Notes under the pieces: generated by a model
What the model was told of the DNA's origin: nothing
The model's input: only the letters and a program-made list of their open reading frames with translations
The model's database searches: none
Part shown: piece by piece, positions 40,009 through 48,907 of the stretch
Layout of the letters: every line of letters starts with the position of its first letter
Position numbering within the stretch: position 1 is the stretch's first letter
Source of the DNA: Poriferisodalis sp965221195
GTDB taxonomy: Bacteria; Actinomycetota; Acidimicrobiia; Acidimicrobiales; Poriferisodalaceae
Length of the DNA: 64,000 nucleotides
Assembly (NCBI GenBank): GCA_965221195.1
Contig: OZ244864.1
Location: 2,046,001 to 2,110,000, forward strand
Direction: 5' to 3'
Made by a program: the position numbers and the translations under genes

Positions 40009-41709
40009 TCAGGTCGCTGCTGTCGGGTCTGGGCTTTCGGACTCGCCACTTTCAGGTTCGCTATTTTCGTCTTCACTGCCTTGGGTCTCGTAGTGCGCAA
40101 GGGCTTGGCGATAGGCCTCCTCGCCATGCTCTTCGTAGTACTCGCGCCAAGCACGTTCAGCTTCTGACTCTTCACCTTCGGACGGAGTTGCGTAGCTGAA
40201 CTCACCGATGAAGTTGCCTTGCTCGTCGTAGGCGTGATCGCCGAAGGCCTCGCGGTATTCCTCCGCAACGACACCACCTTCAGCTGCTTGCTTGATCGAC
40301 AGACTGATGCGCCGACGCTGAAGGTCTAGATCGATGATCTTTACCCAAAGCTCCTCCCCCGGAGTGACCACCTGCTCAGGCTGATCAACGTGATGGGCGG
40401 ACATCTCTGAGATGTGTACGAGACCCTCAATGCCGTCACCAACCTGCACGAACGACCCGAACGGCACGAGCTTGGTGACCCGCCCGTAGACAAGTTCCTC
40501 AACGCGATGAGAGCTGGCAAATGCTTCCCATGGATCTTGCTGCGTGGCTTTGAGCGAGAGTGAGATGCGTTCGCGGTCGCGGTCGATCTCGAGCACTTCA
40601 ACAGTCACCTCGTCGCCGATGCTCACAACCGAGCCGGGATGATCAACATGCTTCCAAGACAGTTCTGACACATGAATGAGACCGTCCATGCCGCCTAGAT
40701 CAACGAAGGCACCGAAACTCACCACCGACGACACCCGTCCAGTGCGCCGTTCTCCCTGACGGAGATCACGCAGAAAGCCCTCGCGCTCCTCTTTGAGGCT
40801 CTCTTCGAGCCAATCACGTCGGCTCAGCACCACATTGTTGCGGTTCTTGTCCAACTCGAGAATCTTGGCCTCAATTTCTTGTCCGACATACGGGGCGAGA
40901 TCGCGGACCCGTCGGAGCTCCACCAAAGACGCAGGCAGAAAGCCTCGCAGGCCGATGTCAACAATCAGCCCGCCTTTTACCACTTCGATGACTGGACCTT
41001 TGACGATTCCATTGGATTTGCGAATCTCCTCAATGCGGCCCCACGCACGTTCGTACTGTGCCCTCTTTTTGGACAGCACCAAGCGACCGTCGGGATCTTC
41101 TTTTTGCAGAACGAGCGCCTCGATCTGATCGCCCACGTCCACGACCTCGGACGGATCGATGTCATGGCGAATGGAAAGCTCTCGCGAGGGAATGACCCCT
41201 TCGGACTTGAACCCGATGTCAAGCAGGACCTCGTCGCGGTCTACTCGTACGACCGTACCTGCCACGATGTCGCCGTCGTCGAACTCTACGATGGTCTGAG
41301 CGACTGCGTCTTCAAAGGAAACATCGCCGAGATCGTCAACCGTGATGGTCCTCGGCACGTAGTCGCCAGCGTCGGTGAAGGTGCCGAAATCGCTCGCCGG
41401 AGCGCTGTTCGCTCTGCCGTTGACTGTGCTGGCTGTGTCAACGCTGGCTGTGTCAACGCTGGCTGTGTCAACTGTGCTGTCACTTGCTGAGGGTTTAACA
41501 GCAGACTCGGGAGAATCCTCAATGGCTGGGTCTTGGTTAGCGGGATCTTGGTTAGCTGGGCTGAGATCCTCTGTAACTGGTTCCTCTGTAGCTAGTTCTT
41601 CTGTAGCTAGTTCTTGTGTAGCTAGGTCTGAAACGGGGGCGTGTGCGTCTGTCACGTCGGGGGATGCTCGGGTTGGCAGTACGGGCGCCGACGGCTGAGC
41701 TTGCCGCAC
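40009..41709 (-). CDS. rpsA: 30S ribosomal protein S1
   Basis: 566 residues with four S1 (OB-fold) repeats starting near GDIVAGTVVRVDRDEVLLDIG; others include VKGPVIEVVKGGLIVDIGLRG, RTGRVSSVVSFGAFVDLGGMDG and VYGRVTKLVPFGSFVQVGDGIEG. It binds mRNA at the ribosome. The N-terminal 115 residues are unlike most S1 proteins: low complexity with several 15-bp tandem repeats (41427-41470, 41539-41635). The C-terminus has an acidic Ser/Glu/Pro tail. GTG 41709 is the longest start and is weak; a later start inside the repeat region is possible. Between polA and uvrB as in mycobacteria. Confidence 0.95.
   Translation of the reverse strand: MRQAQPSAPVLPTRASPDVTDAHAPVSDLATQELATEELATEEPVTEDLSPANQDPANQDPAIEDSPESAVKPSASDSTVDTASVDTASVDTASTVNGRANSAPASDFGTFTDAGDYVPRTITVDDLGDVSFEDAVAQTIVEFDDGDIVAGTVVRVDRDEVLLDIGFKSEGVIPSRELSIRHDIDPSEVVDVGDQIEALVLQKEDPDGRLVLSKKRAQYERAWGRIEEIRKSNGIVKGPVIEVVKGGLIVDIGLRGFLPASLVELRRVRDLAPYVGQEIEAKILELDKNRNNVVLSRRDWLEESLKEEREGFLRDLRQGERRTGRVSSVVSFGAFVDLGGMDGLIHVSELSWKHVDHPGSVVSIGDEVTVEVLEIDRDRERISLSLKATQQDPWEAFASSHRVEELVYGRVTKLVPFGSFVQVGDGIEGLVHISEMSAHHVDQPEQVVTPGEELWVKIIDLDLQRRRISLSIKQAAEGGVVAEEYREAFGDHAYDEQGNFIGEFSYATPSEGEESEAERAWREYYEEHGEEAYRQALAHYETQGSEDENSEPESGESESPDPTAAT
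41427..41635. repeat. Several 15-bp tandem repeats in the rpsA 5' coding region
   Basis: gctgtgtcaacgctg-type units three times (41427-41470), ggatcttggttagct-type pair (about 41527-41560), and tctgtagctagttct-type units four times (41575-41635), all in frame. A 17-bp duplication (tagcgcagcgtcaggct) at 41711-41744 lies just upstream. Confidence 0.9.
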
Positions 41710-41759
41710 ATAGCGCAGCGTCAGGCTATAGCGCAGCGTCAGGCTACCGACTCAGCCGC

Positions 41760-44492
41760 TTAGTCCTTGGCGTCAGCCCAAGTGTTGCCAACTGCCACAT
41801 GTACCTCCAACGGCACTGTCAGATCGGCGGCGTTGCGCATGGTGGCGACCGTCAACTCGGTCACTTCAGCGGACTCGGACGGATCAATTTCGAGAATCAC
41901 CTCGTCATGTACCTGCAGCACTAGCCGACTGGTTCCGGCCCGATCCCGCAGAGCAGCATCAAGCTTGATGAGAGCTACTTTGAAGATGTCCGCCGCTAGG
42001 CCCTGTATAGGAGCGTTCATCGCTTGCCGCTCAGCCGCTTGGCGGACCCGGAAGTTGTGTGAACTCAGCTCGGGCAGTGGGCGGCGTCGACCGAAGGCCG
42101 TCTCGGTGTAACCCAGCTCACGGCTCTGCTCCACAACCGCATCCATGAACGAGCGCACCTGCGGGAACGCCTCAAAATAGGTGTGCAAGATCTCCGTCGC
42201 CTCCTCAGTGGACACGCCTAGGCGTTGAGAGAGTCCGTAGGCCTCCATCCCGTACGCAAGGCCATAGCTCACCATTTTCGCAATCGAACGCTGGCGACCG
42301 GAGACCTGTTCGGTCTCGACACCGAACAGTGAAGCAGCAGTTGCGCTGTGGATGTCGAGCCCCGCTTCGAAGGCAGACACAAGACCGGGGTCGCCAGAGA
42401 GGTGGGCAATCACCCGCAGCTCAATCTGGTTGTAGTCGGCGATTAACAGCTCACAGCCGTCGGCTGGCACGAATGCCCGACGGAACAGCCGACCCTGGGT
42501 GGTACGCACTGGGATGTTGTGCAGGTTCGGATCCTCAGAGCTGAGCCTTCCCGTGCGGGCCACCGTCTGGTTGAAGGTGGCATGAATCCGCCCGTCTGGT
42601 CCGATGCATTCCAGCAGACCGACACCGTAAGTAGAGCGCAACTTCTCTGCTTCACGGTACGCCAGCAACTGGTCTGCGATCGGATGTTGGTCGCGCAGTG
42701 ATTCCAGCGCTGCGGCGTTAGTTGAGTAGCCCCTCTTGGTCTTGCGATGTGGCGGCAGCCCCAGATCCTCAAACAGCACCTCAGCTAACTGTTTGGGAGA
42801 GTTGACATTGAGATCGTCTCGCCCCGCCAAGCGCCGAACTTCAGCCTCAAGTGCTGCGACATCGCGCGTCAGGCGATCGTGCAGCGTCTCCAGCTCGGCA
42901 CGGTCAACACCGACCCCGACTACTTCCATGCGCGCCAGCACCGAGATCAGTGGCCGTTCGATGTCCCGGTACAGGTCTGACATGCCGAGATCTGCCAGTT
43001 CGCGTTCTAGCTCGGGTGCCAGCACTGCCACGGCGAGAGCGTCACGGCCAGCGGTGAGCTGTCCGTGCGAACCTGAGGCATTCATAGCCTCAAAGTTGAG
43101 CTGGCCACCATCCCCCGTGTTGACGAACTCGATTTCGCAATGTCTCGCCACCAAGGTGTGTAGGTCTCCACGGCCCTCAGGTGGATGAATGAGATACGCC
43201 GCAATCGATGTGTCTATTGCGAGACCCTCAAGCGATGCGTCTGCTTCGGTCCAGCCCGGTAGTCGAGCGAGCGCTCTCATCAACGGCTTCGCCTGGTGGA
43301 TATGGATACCTGGCCCGTCAGCGCCGACCAGCAACGCAAGCGCCACTGCTACAGCGTCGAATACACCGTCGAACTCAAGCAGTTCGGGGCTGAGTGCCAG
43401 CACTGTTCCCTCTGGGGGGCAGACAGAGACTGCGAGCACACCCAGTGAGCCGTCGCCTAAGAGCGTGCATCCCAGTGCCACAGGTTCGGTCCCTTGGGCC
43501 AACTCGTTGAGCATTGCCGCTACATCGACTGCGTCCCCTAACGGCAACAGATTGACGTCGGCGAGTTGTCTGGTCGTCACAGCATCGGCGCCCGGCGCCA
43601 GAAAACCTTCCAGCGACGTGCCGACCAGCGCTTCGCGCAGTCTGCCGAGCAAGGCACCGAACTCTAGAAATTCGAACGTGCGCGTCACCTCGTTGGCATC
43701 GAAATCGTTCCACTGCAGGTCGGCAGCAGATACGTCAATCGGTGCATCGGTCCGCAGCGACATCAACTCAACATTGCGGCGCACGACATCTTGGTGCGAT
43801 GTCAGATTCTCGGCCAGCTTTGGAGTTTGTTCGGATGCCGCCAAAAGCAGTGCCTCAACGCTGCCGTACTTGTTGAGGAGCTTGGCTGCTGTCTTCTCGC
43901 CGACACCGGGAACGCCCGGCAGATTGTCAGAAGGATCACCGCGCAATGCGGCGTACTGCACGTAGAGATCCGGCGTGACGCCGGTGCGCTCAGCGATACC
44001 GGCTTCGTCGTAAATCGCGTAGTCAGTGACACCGCGTCGGCTGTAGAGCACACGGAGATGCGGATCACGTACGAGCTGGTAAACGTCGCGGTCGCCGCTG
44101 ACGATCAGCACATCGTCGCCGCGTTGTTCTGCCTCCGACGCCAGCGTGGCTAGCAGATCATCGGCTTCGAAACCGACGCACTCCAAAGCCTTGATGCCCA
44201 AAGAGTCGAGCACTTGCCGCACCAGGCCGAACTGACCGATGAGCGTTGCGGGAGTTTCGTTGCGGTGCGCCTTGTACTGCGGTTCGGCAGCATGGCGGAA
44301 GGTCGGCTCGGGGCGGTCGAAACATACGGCAATGGCGTCGGGACGGTGATCCCGCACCAGATTGACGAGCATGGAAGTGAACCCGAAGACTGCACCGGTG
44401 GGCTGCCCCGACCGTGTGGACATGTCCTCGGGAATAGCGAAGAACGCCCGATACGTCAGAGAATTCCCGTCGAGCAATAAGAGCTTCGACAT
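41760..44492 (-). CDS. polA: DNA polymerase I
   Basis: 910 residues. N-terminal 5' nuclease (LLLDGNSLTYRAFFA, VGFEADDLLATLA, GDPSDNLPGVPGVGEKTA), a central domain with the 3'-5' exonuclease fold but without its metal-binding Asp-Glu motif, and a complete family A polymerase (ADYNQIELRVIAHLSGD; RSIAKMVSYGLAYGMEAYGL; LQVHDEVILEI). Loss of proofreading residues is usual in actinobacterial PolI. Acts in repair and Okazaki fragment processing. The start lies 2 bp after the ANTAR-regulator stop. Confidence 0.97.
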   Translation of the reverse strand: MSKLLLLDGNSLTYRAFFAIPEDMSTRSGQPTGAVFGFTSMLVNLVRDHRPDAIAVCFDRPEPTFRHAAEPQYKAHRNETPATLIGQFGLVRQVLDSLGIKALECVGFEADDLLATLASEAEQRGDDVLIVSGDRDVYQLVRDPHLRVLYSRRGVTDYAIYDEAGIAERTGVTPDLYVQYAALRGDPSDNLPGVPGVGEKTAAKLLNKYGSVEALLLAASEQTPKLAENLTSHQDVVRRNVELMSLRTDAPIDVSAADLQWNDFDANEVTRTFEFLEFGALLGRLREALVGTSLEGFLAPGADAVTTRQLADVNLLPLGDAVDVAAMLNELAQGTEPVALGCTLLGDGSLGVLAVSVCPPEGTVLALSPELLEFDGVFDAVAVALALLVGADGPGIHIHQAKPLMRALARLPGWTEADASLEGLAIDTSIAAYLIHPPEGRGDLHTLVARHCEIEFVNTGDGGQLNFEAMNASGSHGQLTAGRDALAVAVLAPELERELADLGMSDLYRDIERPLISVLARMEVVGVGVDRAELETLHDRLTRDVAALEAEVRRLAGRDDLNVNSPKQLAEVLFEDLGLPPHRKTKRGYSTNAAALESLRDQHPIADQLLAYREAEKLRSTYGVGLLECIGPDGRIHATFNQTVARTGRLSSEDPNLHNIPVRTTQGRLFRRAFVPADGCELLIADYNQIELRVIAHLSGDPGLVSAFEAGLDIHSATAASLFGVETEQVSGRQRSIAKMVSYGLAYGMEAYGLSQRLGVSTEEATEILHTYFEAFPQVRSFMDAVVEQSRELGYTETAFGRRRPLPELSSHNFRVRQAAERQAMNAPIQGLAADIFKVALIKLDAALRDRAGTSRLVLQVHDEVILEIDPSESAEVTELTVATMRNAADLTVPLEVHVAVGNTWADAKD

Positions 44493-44493
44493 T

Positions 44494-45069
44494 TCAAGGT
44501 GTCAGCAGCCCATCGACGACCTGTTGCGCAATGTCGCGCATCTTCGCGCGGTGAGCCATCGCCGTACTGCGAATGAACTCAAAGGCATCCTGTTCGGACA
44601 GTCCGAAGTTGTCCATCAGTCTTCCTTTTGCGCGCTCTAAGGCCTTGCGGGTCTCCAGTTTCTCCTCGAGGCTTTCGACAGTGTCTTCAAGTTCTCGCAT
44701 CTCGGTGAACCGACCCCACGCCACCTCGATGGCAGAAACCAGCTCTTCGCGCTGAAATGGCTTAACCACGTAGGAGAGCACGCCCGCGTCGCGTGCCTCT
44801 TCAATGAGATGCCGCTTGCTAAAAGCCGTCAGGATGAGCACAGCCGATGTGCGGTCGCCTGCCACTTCTCGCGCTGCGTCGAGTCCGTCGCGCCCGGGCA
44901 TCTGGATGTCGAAAATGCATACCTCTGGTCGGTGCCGACGGGCCAGCTCGACTGCTTCGTCTCCGCGGCCTGTCTCTGCCACGACGACGTAACCCTCGTC
45001 TTCGAGCATTTCGCGCAGATCGAGCCGGATGATGGCCTCGTCCTCAGCGATCACGACTCGCTTGGGCAC
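44494..45069 (-). CDS. pdtaR: ANTAR-domain response regulator (PdtaR-like)
   Basis: 191 residues. Receiver domain (VVIAEDEAIIRLD; phospho-Asp in VCIFDIQMPGRDG; Lys in VVKPFQ), coiled-coil linker, and C-terminal ANTAR domain (ALERAKGRLMDNFGLSEQDAFEFIRSTAM). ANTAR proteins bind paired hairpins in nascent RNA and prevent termination. Position next to polA and rpsA matches mycobacterial pdtaR (Rv1626). The cognate kinase PdtaS is not in the window. The leader (45083-45141) is a 17-bp tandem repeat. Confidence 0.93.
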   Translation of the reverse strand: MPKRVVIAEDEAIIRLDLREMLEDEGYVVVAETGRGDEAVELARRHRPEVCIFDIQMPGRDGLDAAREVAGDRTSAVLILTAFSKRHLIEEARDAGVLSYVVKPFQREELVSAIEVAWGRFTEMRELEDTVESLEEKLETRKALERAKGRLMDNFGLSEQDAFEFIRSTAMAHRAKMRDIAQQVVDGLLTP

Positions 45070-45082
45070 TCGCGCTCTCCTG

Positions 45083-45141
45083 GCGATTAGATCAGTTGGG
45101 CGATTAGATCAGTTGGGCGATTAGATCAGTTGGGCGATTGG
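45083..45141. repeat. 17-bp tandem repeat upstream of the ANTAR regulator
   Basis: gcgattagatcagttgg at 45083, 45100 and 45117, plus a partial at 45134. Lies immediately before the start codon, in the space where ribosome binding and the promoter should be. Confidence 0.93.
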
Positions 45142-45236
45142 ATTGGACGGATCGGTACTGCCAGTTTGGCGACAGATCGGCCATTCTACCGGTTAGGCGG
45201 TGAGCTCTATTGGCGAGTGCTGAACTCCCACTGGAG

Positions 45237-45319
45237 TGCCCGGGGCGGGATTTGAACCCGCACGCCCGCAAGGGCAAAGGATTTTGAGTCCTCCGTGTCT
45301 GCCGTTTCACCACCCGGGC
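45237..45319 (-). tRNA. tRNA-Leu, anticodon CAA
   Basis: 83-nt class II tRNA. Acceptor GCCCGGG pairs with CCCGGGC, discriminator A, anticodon stem GAGGA/TCCTT with loop CTCAAAA (anticodon CAA, reads UUG), long variable arm TGCCCTTGCGGGCG and T-loop GTTCAAATC. CCA not encoded. Confidence 0.95.
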
Positions 45320-45542
45320 AACAAGTGGCTCCACTGTATCCCGCTAGAGAGACCCAACCCGAGGTAGGCAGCCTCTCCTCATTCTTTTCCCTCCCCCCTC
45401 TCACTAACCCCCCTAACCCAGCGACAACCCGACCGTCGCGTTTCGGCATGCGTTGGCATCTACCCTTGCTGTCAGTCCAGTTCGCTGCGCCGCAGCCGGG
45501 GCATCGCCCGGCTTGTCTGCTTCAGCGCTGTGGGGAGGCCGC

Positions 45543-46727
45543 GTGCTCGCATTCACATTCCCGGGCCAGGGCTCGCAACAGCAGGGCATGGGTCAGGCAT
45601 GGACTGGGCACGAGTCGTGGGAACTCGTCGACGAAGCGTCCGATGCGTGTGGACGCGATGTTGCTGCGCTGCTGCTAGAGGCCGATGCCGACGAGCTACG
45701 TCGCACACGTAATTCGCAGCTCTCAACCTTTGTTCTCTCCATGGTCGTGCTGGACGCAGTTGAGCGGACCGGTGCCACCTTTTCTTTTGCTGCGGGTCAC
45801 TCGCTGGGCGAGTACAGCGCGCTGACGGCGACCGGCGCGCTGGCCTACGACGACGCTGTCCGACTAGTGGCCGAACGAGGCGAAGCGATGCAGGTCGCTG
45901 CTGACGAGCGCGAAGGTGCCATGACAGCCGTGCTGGGCCTTGACGACAGCCTCGTGGCAGAGGCATGCGATGCCACACCTGGCGATGTCTGGGTAGCCAA
46001 CTACAACGCACCCGGCCAAGTTGTGATTGCGGGAGCGCCCGACGCAGTGGCCGTAGCAGGCGATGCGTCCAAGGAGAGTGGCGCCAAGCGGATCATGCAG
46101 CTACCTGTCGGTGGTGCCTTTCACACGCCTTTCATGCAACCGGCACGGGACCGACTGCGCAAAGCACTGGCCGAAGTTGAGATACGCGCCCCGAGCGTTC
46201 CTGTCGTAGCCAACGTTGACGCGCAACTGCGTGACGGTGCCGACGAATGGCGCTCACTGCTCGCACAGCAACTCACAACTCCTGTGCTTTGGCGGACCAG
46301 CTTGTGGACATTGGCCGATGCAGGGGCCGCCACTTACGTGGAACTCGGCCCTGGCAAGGTGCTCACTGCCATGACCAAGCGCACCCACAAAGGAGCAACG
46401 GCTCTCTCGGTGAGCGCTCCTGCGGACATTGACGTGCTGATAGAAGCGCTGGCCATCGCTGCGCCAGCAGCGCCGACCGTTCCCGACGGCGAAAACCTCT
46501 ACGTAACCGAACGGCTCATCGTTAGCCCGTGCGCTGGCGTCTTCACGCTCGCCCCTGAGATCAGCGAAGGCCAGCAGGTCAATGTCGGCGATGTGGTCGG
46601 GCATGTGGCAGAAGAAGAAGTGCGGTCTGCGTTCGCGGGTACTGTCATGGGGATCATGGCTTTAGAAGGGGAGCGGGTAGCAGCGCGACAGTCAATCGCG
46701 TGGCTGCGCACGCCAACCCGCAACTGA
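45543..46727 (+). CDS. fabD: Malonyl-CoA:ACP transacylase with C-terminal biotinyl/lipoyl-like barrel
   Basis: 394 residues from GTG 45543, which follows GGGGAGG. FabD core 1-310: FPGQGSQQQGMG, nucleophile in AAGHSLGEYSALTATG, His in GGAFHTPFM, NYNAPGQVVIAG. From about residue 318 a second domain begins (YVTERLIVSPCAGVF, EGQQVNVGDVVGHV, AGTVMGIMALEGERVAARQ) with the beta-barrel spacing of biotinyl/lipoyl domains but no modifiable lysine in the hairpin. Ordinary FabD is about 310 residues, so this is a fusion. First gene of the FAS-II cluster; supplies malonyl-ACP. Confidence 0.94.
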   Translation: MLAFTFPGQGSQQQGMGQAWTGHESWELVDEASDACGRDVAALLLEADADELRRTRNSQLSTFVLSMVVLDAVERTGATFSFAAGHSLGEYSALTATGALAYDDAVRLVAERGEAMQVAADEREGAMTAVLGLDDSLVAEACDATPGDVWVANYNAPGQVVIAGAPDAVAVAGDASKESGAKRIMQLPVGGAFHTPFMQPARDRLRKALAEVEIRAPSVPVVANVDAQLRDGADEWRSLLAQQLTTPVLWRTSLWTLADAGAATYVELGPGKVLTAMTKRTHKGATALSVSAPADIDVLIEALAIAAPAAPTVPDGENLYVTERLIVSPCAGVFTLAPEISEGQQVNVGDVVGHVAEEEVRSAFAGTVMGIMALEGERVAARQSIAWLRTPTRN

Positions 46728-46767
46728 ACGACAACAACTGAACGACAGACTGAAAGGGGGGCCGCAT

Positions 46768-47733
46768 ATGACGCTCACCGTGGGCAGCGCATCGGGCGCG
46801 CGCATTGTCGGCATCGGGACGGCGCTCGGCGAACGTGTCCTCACAAACCAAGATCTCGCCAAGATGGTTGACACCTCCGATGAGTGGATTGTTGAGCGCA
46901 CAGGCATCCACCAGCGCAACATCGGCGGCACGACTGCTGGTTTGGCTGCTTCCGCTGGAGCAGCCGCAATAGGAGTCGCGGGCATTGATCCCTCCAGCAT
47001 TGACATGCTGATCTTGGCGACCACCACGCCAGACCGCTGTGTGCCTGCGTCGTCGTCCCGTGTGCAAGAAGCCCTTGGTCTTGACTGCGGTGCCATGGAT
47101 GTCAACGCCGCCTGCTCGGGATTCGTGTATGCGCTGGTGGCTGGTCACGGCATGATCGCGATGGGTCACGAGCGCGTTCTGGTGATCGGTGCCGAAGTGC
47201 TGTCGCGCATTGTGGACTGGACCGACCGATCTACATGCATCTTGTTCGCCGACGGCTCAGGTGCTGCCGTGCTTGAACGCAGCGAGCACAGTTCCGACCT
47301 CTTGGGTTGGAATGTCTCCAGTGACGGATCAATGGAGGAACATCTGTACTGCGAACATGGTGGGTACATCCAGATGGCGGGCCAAGCAGTGTTCAAAAAG
47401 GCAGTGCTCGTGATGGAAGAGTCGGCCCGCCAATCGATGAAGCAGGCTGGCTTGACCGCGTCCGACATCGACGTTGTTGTCCCTCATCAGGCAAACGTCC
47501 GCATCGTTGAGACTGCCTGCAAGCGTCTTGGCATCCCTTACGACAAGGCTGCAATGGTGATTGAGCGCACCGGCAACACATCGTCTGCCTCAATTCCCCT
47601 TGCGCTTGACGACGCTGTGCGTAGCGGCCAGATCAACGAAGGCGACCATGTGCTGCTAGTCGGATTTGGTGCAGGCATGACATCAGCCTCGGCGTTGCTG
47701 CGGTGGTCTGGCGCTCCAGCGCGAGCTGCGTGA
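46768..47733 (+). CDS. fabH: 3-oxoacyl-ACP synthase III
   Basis: 321 residues. Catalytic Cys in VNAACSGFVYALVAG, His in VVPHQANVRIV, Asn in ERTGNTSSASIPLAL. N-terminal TNQDLAKMVDTSDEWI and ERTGIHQR are typical. It starts fatty acid synthesis by condensing acyl-CoA with malonyl-ACP. AAAGGGGGG precedes the ATG; a 16-bp duplication (aactgaacgacaacaa) lies in the leader at about 46726-46755. Confidence 0.96.
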   Translation: MTLTVGSASGARIVGIGTALGERVLTNQDLAKMVDTSDEWIVERTGIHQRNIGGTTAGLAASAGAAAIGVAGIDPSSIDMLILATTTPDRCVPASSSRVQEALGLDCGAMDVNAACSGFVYALVAGHGMIAMGHERVLVIGAEVLSRIVDWTDRSTCILFADGSGAAVLERSEHSSDLLGWNVSSDGSMEEHLYCEHGGYIQMAGQAVFKKAVLVMEESARQSMKQAGLTASDIDVVVPHQANVRIVETACKRLGIPYDKAAMVIERTGNTSSASIPLALDDAVRSGQINEGDHVLLVGFGAGMTSASALLRWSGAPARAA

Positions 47734-47832
47734 TTCCGCTGTTGGCAGTTGCACACAGGCAAGCATCCTCACTGTCTCCCTTGTATCCCTTCTCTCCCTT
47801 CTCCCCTCCCTCTAGATATTAATTCTGTTGCT

Positions 47833-48567
47833 ATGAACCTCGCTGCAACTAACGATGCCCCCCAGCGGACCGTGCTGGTCACCGGTGGCAGCCGCGGCAT
47901 CGGCTTGGCCACAGCTCAACTGTTCGCCGACCGGGGTCATCGGGTGGCGGTCACTAGCCGTACGCGCGCTCCCGAAGACGACCGGTTGCTGTGGGTTGTC
48001 TGCGATCAAGCTGATACCGACTCAGTGGACGCTGCACATCAAACAATCGAGGCAGAACTGGGCCCAGTTGAGGTCCTCGTCGCCAACGCAGGCATCACCC
48101 GCGACCAGCTACTGCTGCGGATGACCGACGAAGATTTCGTTGCGGTGGTGAACACGAATCTCAACGGCGCATACCGAATGGCCAAACGTGCGGCTCGTCC
48201 GATGCTGAGAGCCCGCTGGGGACGGCTGATCTTTGTGTCTTCCGTGGTCGGACTTTTGGGCTCGGCAGGGCAAGTGAACTACGCCGCTTCCAAGGCTGGC
48301 CTAGTTGGCATGGCACGCTCGCTAGCTCGCGAGCTGGGTTCGCGGGGCATCACTGCCAACGTGGTCTCGCCAGGACCCGTCGCTACAGACATGTTTGAAG
48401 CTCTGAGCAGCGAACAGCGGGCTTCCGTCACTGATGCTGTACCGCTCGGGCGGGTAGCGGACCCTTCCGAAATTGCTGCGGTAGTGGCGTTTGTGGCCTC
48501 TGAGGACAGCGCTTACATCACCGGGGCTGTCGTGCCGGTTGACGGTGGCCTAGGCATGGGGCACTGA
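47833..48567 (+). CDS. fabG: 3-oxoacyl-ACP reductase
   Basis: 244 residues of the short-chain dehydrogenase family. VLVTGGSRGIGLATAQ binds NADPH, VLVANAGITRDQLLLRM and FVSSVVGLLGSAGQVNYAASKAG give the Asn-Ser-Tyr-Lys tetrad, and the C-terminus ITGAVVPVDGGLGMGH is FabG-like. Position between fabH and acpP supports FabG over other SDRs. ATG 47833 is preferred to an upstream frame without a ribosome-binding site; the leader is pyrimidine-rich (cccttctctccc...), which is unusual. Confidence 0.94.
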   Translation: MNLAATNDAPQRTVLVTGGSRGIGLATAQLFADRGHRVAVTSRTRAPEDDRLLWVVCDQADTDSVDAAHQTIEAELGPVEVLVANAGITRDQLLLRMTDEDFVAVVNTNLNGAYRMAKRAARPMLRARWGRLIFVSSVVGLLGSAGQVNYAASKAGLVGMARSLARELGSRGITANVVSPGPVATDMFEALSSEQRASVTDAVPLGRVADPSEIAAVVAFVASEDSAYITGAVVPVDGGLGMGH

Positions 48568-48673
48568 TCAGCAGTTGAGCAGTAAGCCAGTAAGCCAGTA
48601 AGGTCATACACTTCGCAGGCGCACAACCGCTGCGGGTTCGTGCGAGTGATTGCCAGCACATGAGGTGAACGCC

Positions 48674-48907
48674 ATGAGCGACACGTTGGATCGATTCCGG
48701 GACTGCGCCGTTGAGGTGCTGGCGGTGGATGCCGCCCAAGTCACACCCGAGGCCAGCTTTGCCGAAGACCTCGATGCAGACAGCTTGGACTTAGTCGAGT
48801 TGGTGATGGCTCTAGAAGAGGCGTTCGACATCAGCGTGGATGAGGAAGAGCTGGAAGCTGTCACGACGGTCGGCCATGCAATCGAGCTGGTCGAATCCAA
48901 GCTGTGA
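48674..48907 (+). CDS. acpP: Acyl carrier protein
   Basis: 77 residues. Phosphopantetheine attachment Ser in EDLDADSLDLVELVMALEE. Acidic four-helix protein carrying fatty acyl chains. AGGTGA precedes ATG 48674 and the stop overlaps the fabF GTG. The gap to fabG contains a 9-bp ccagtaagc triplication (48578-48602). Confidence 0.96.
   Translation: MSDTLDRFRDCAVEVLAVDAAQVTPEASFAEDLDADSLDLVELVMALEEAFDISVDEEELEAVTTVGHAIELVESKL

Noticed and set aside
45543..46727. FabD C-terminal domain as a biotinylated carrier
   Set aside because: The barrel hairpin lacks the Met-Lys-Met or equivalent lysine; only a structural likeness can be claimed.
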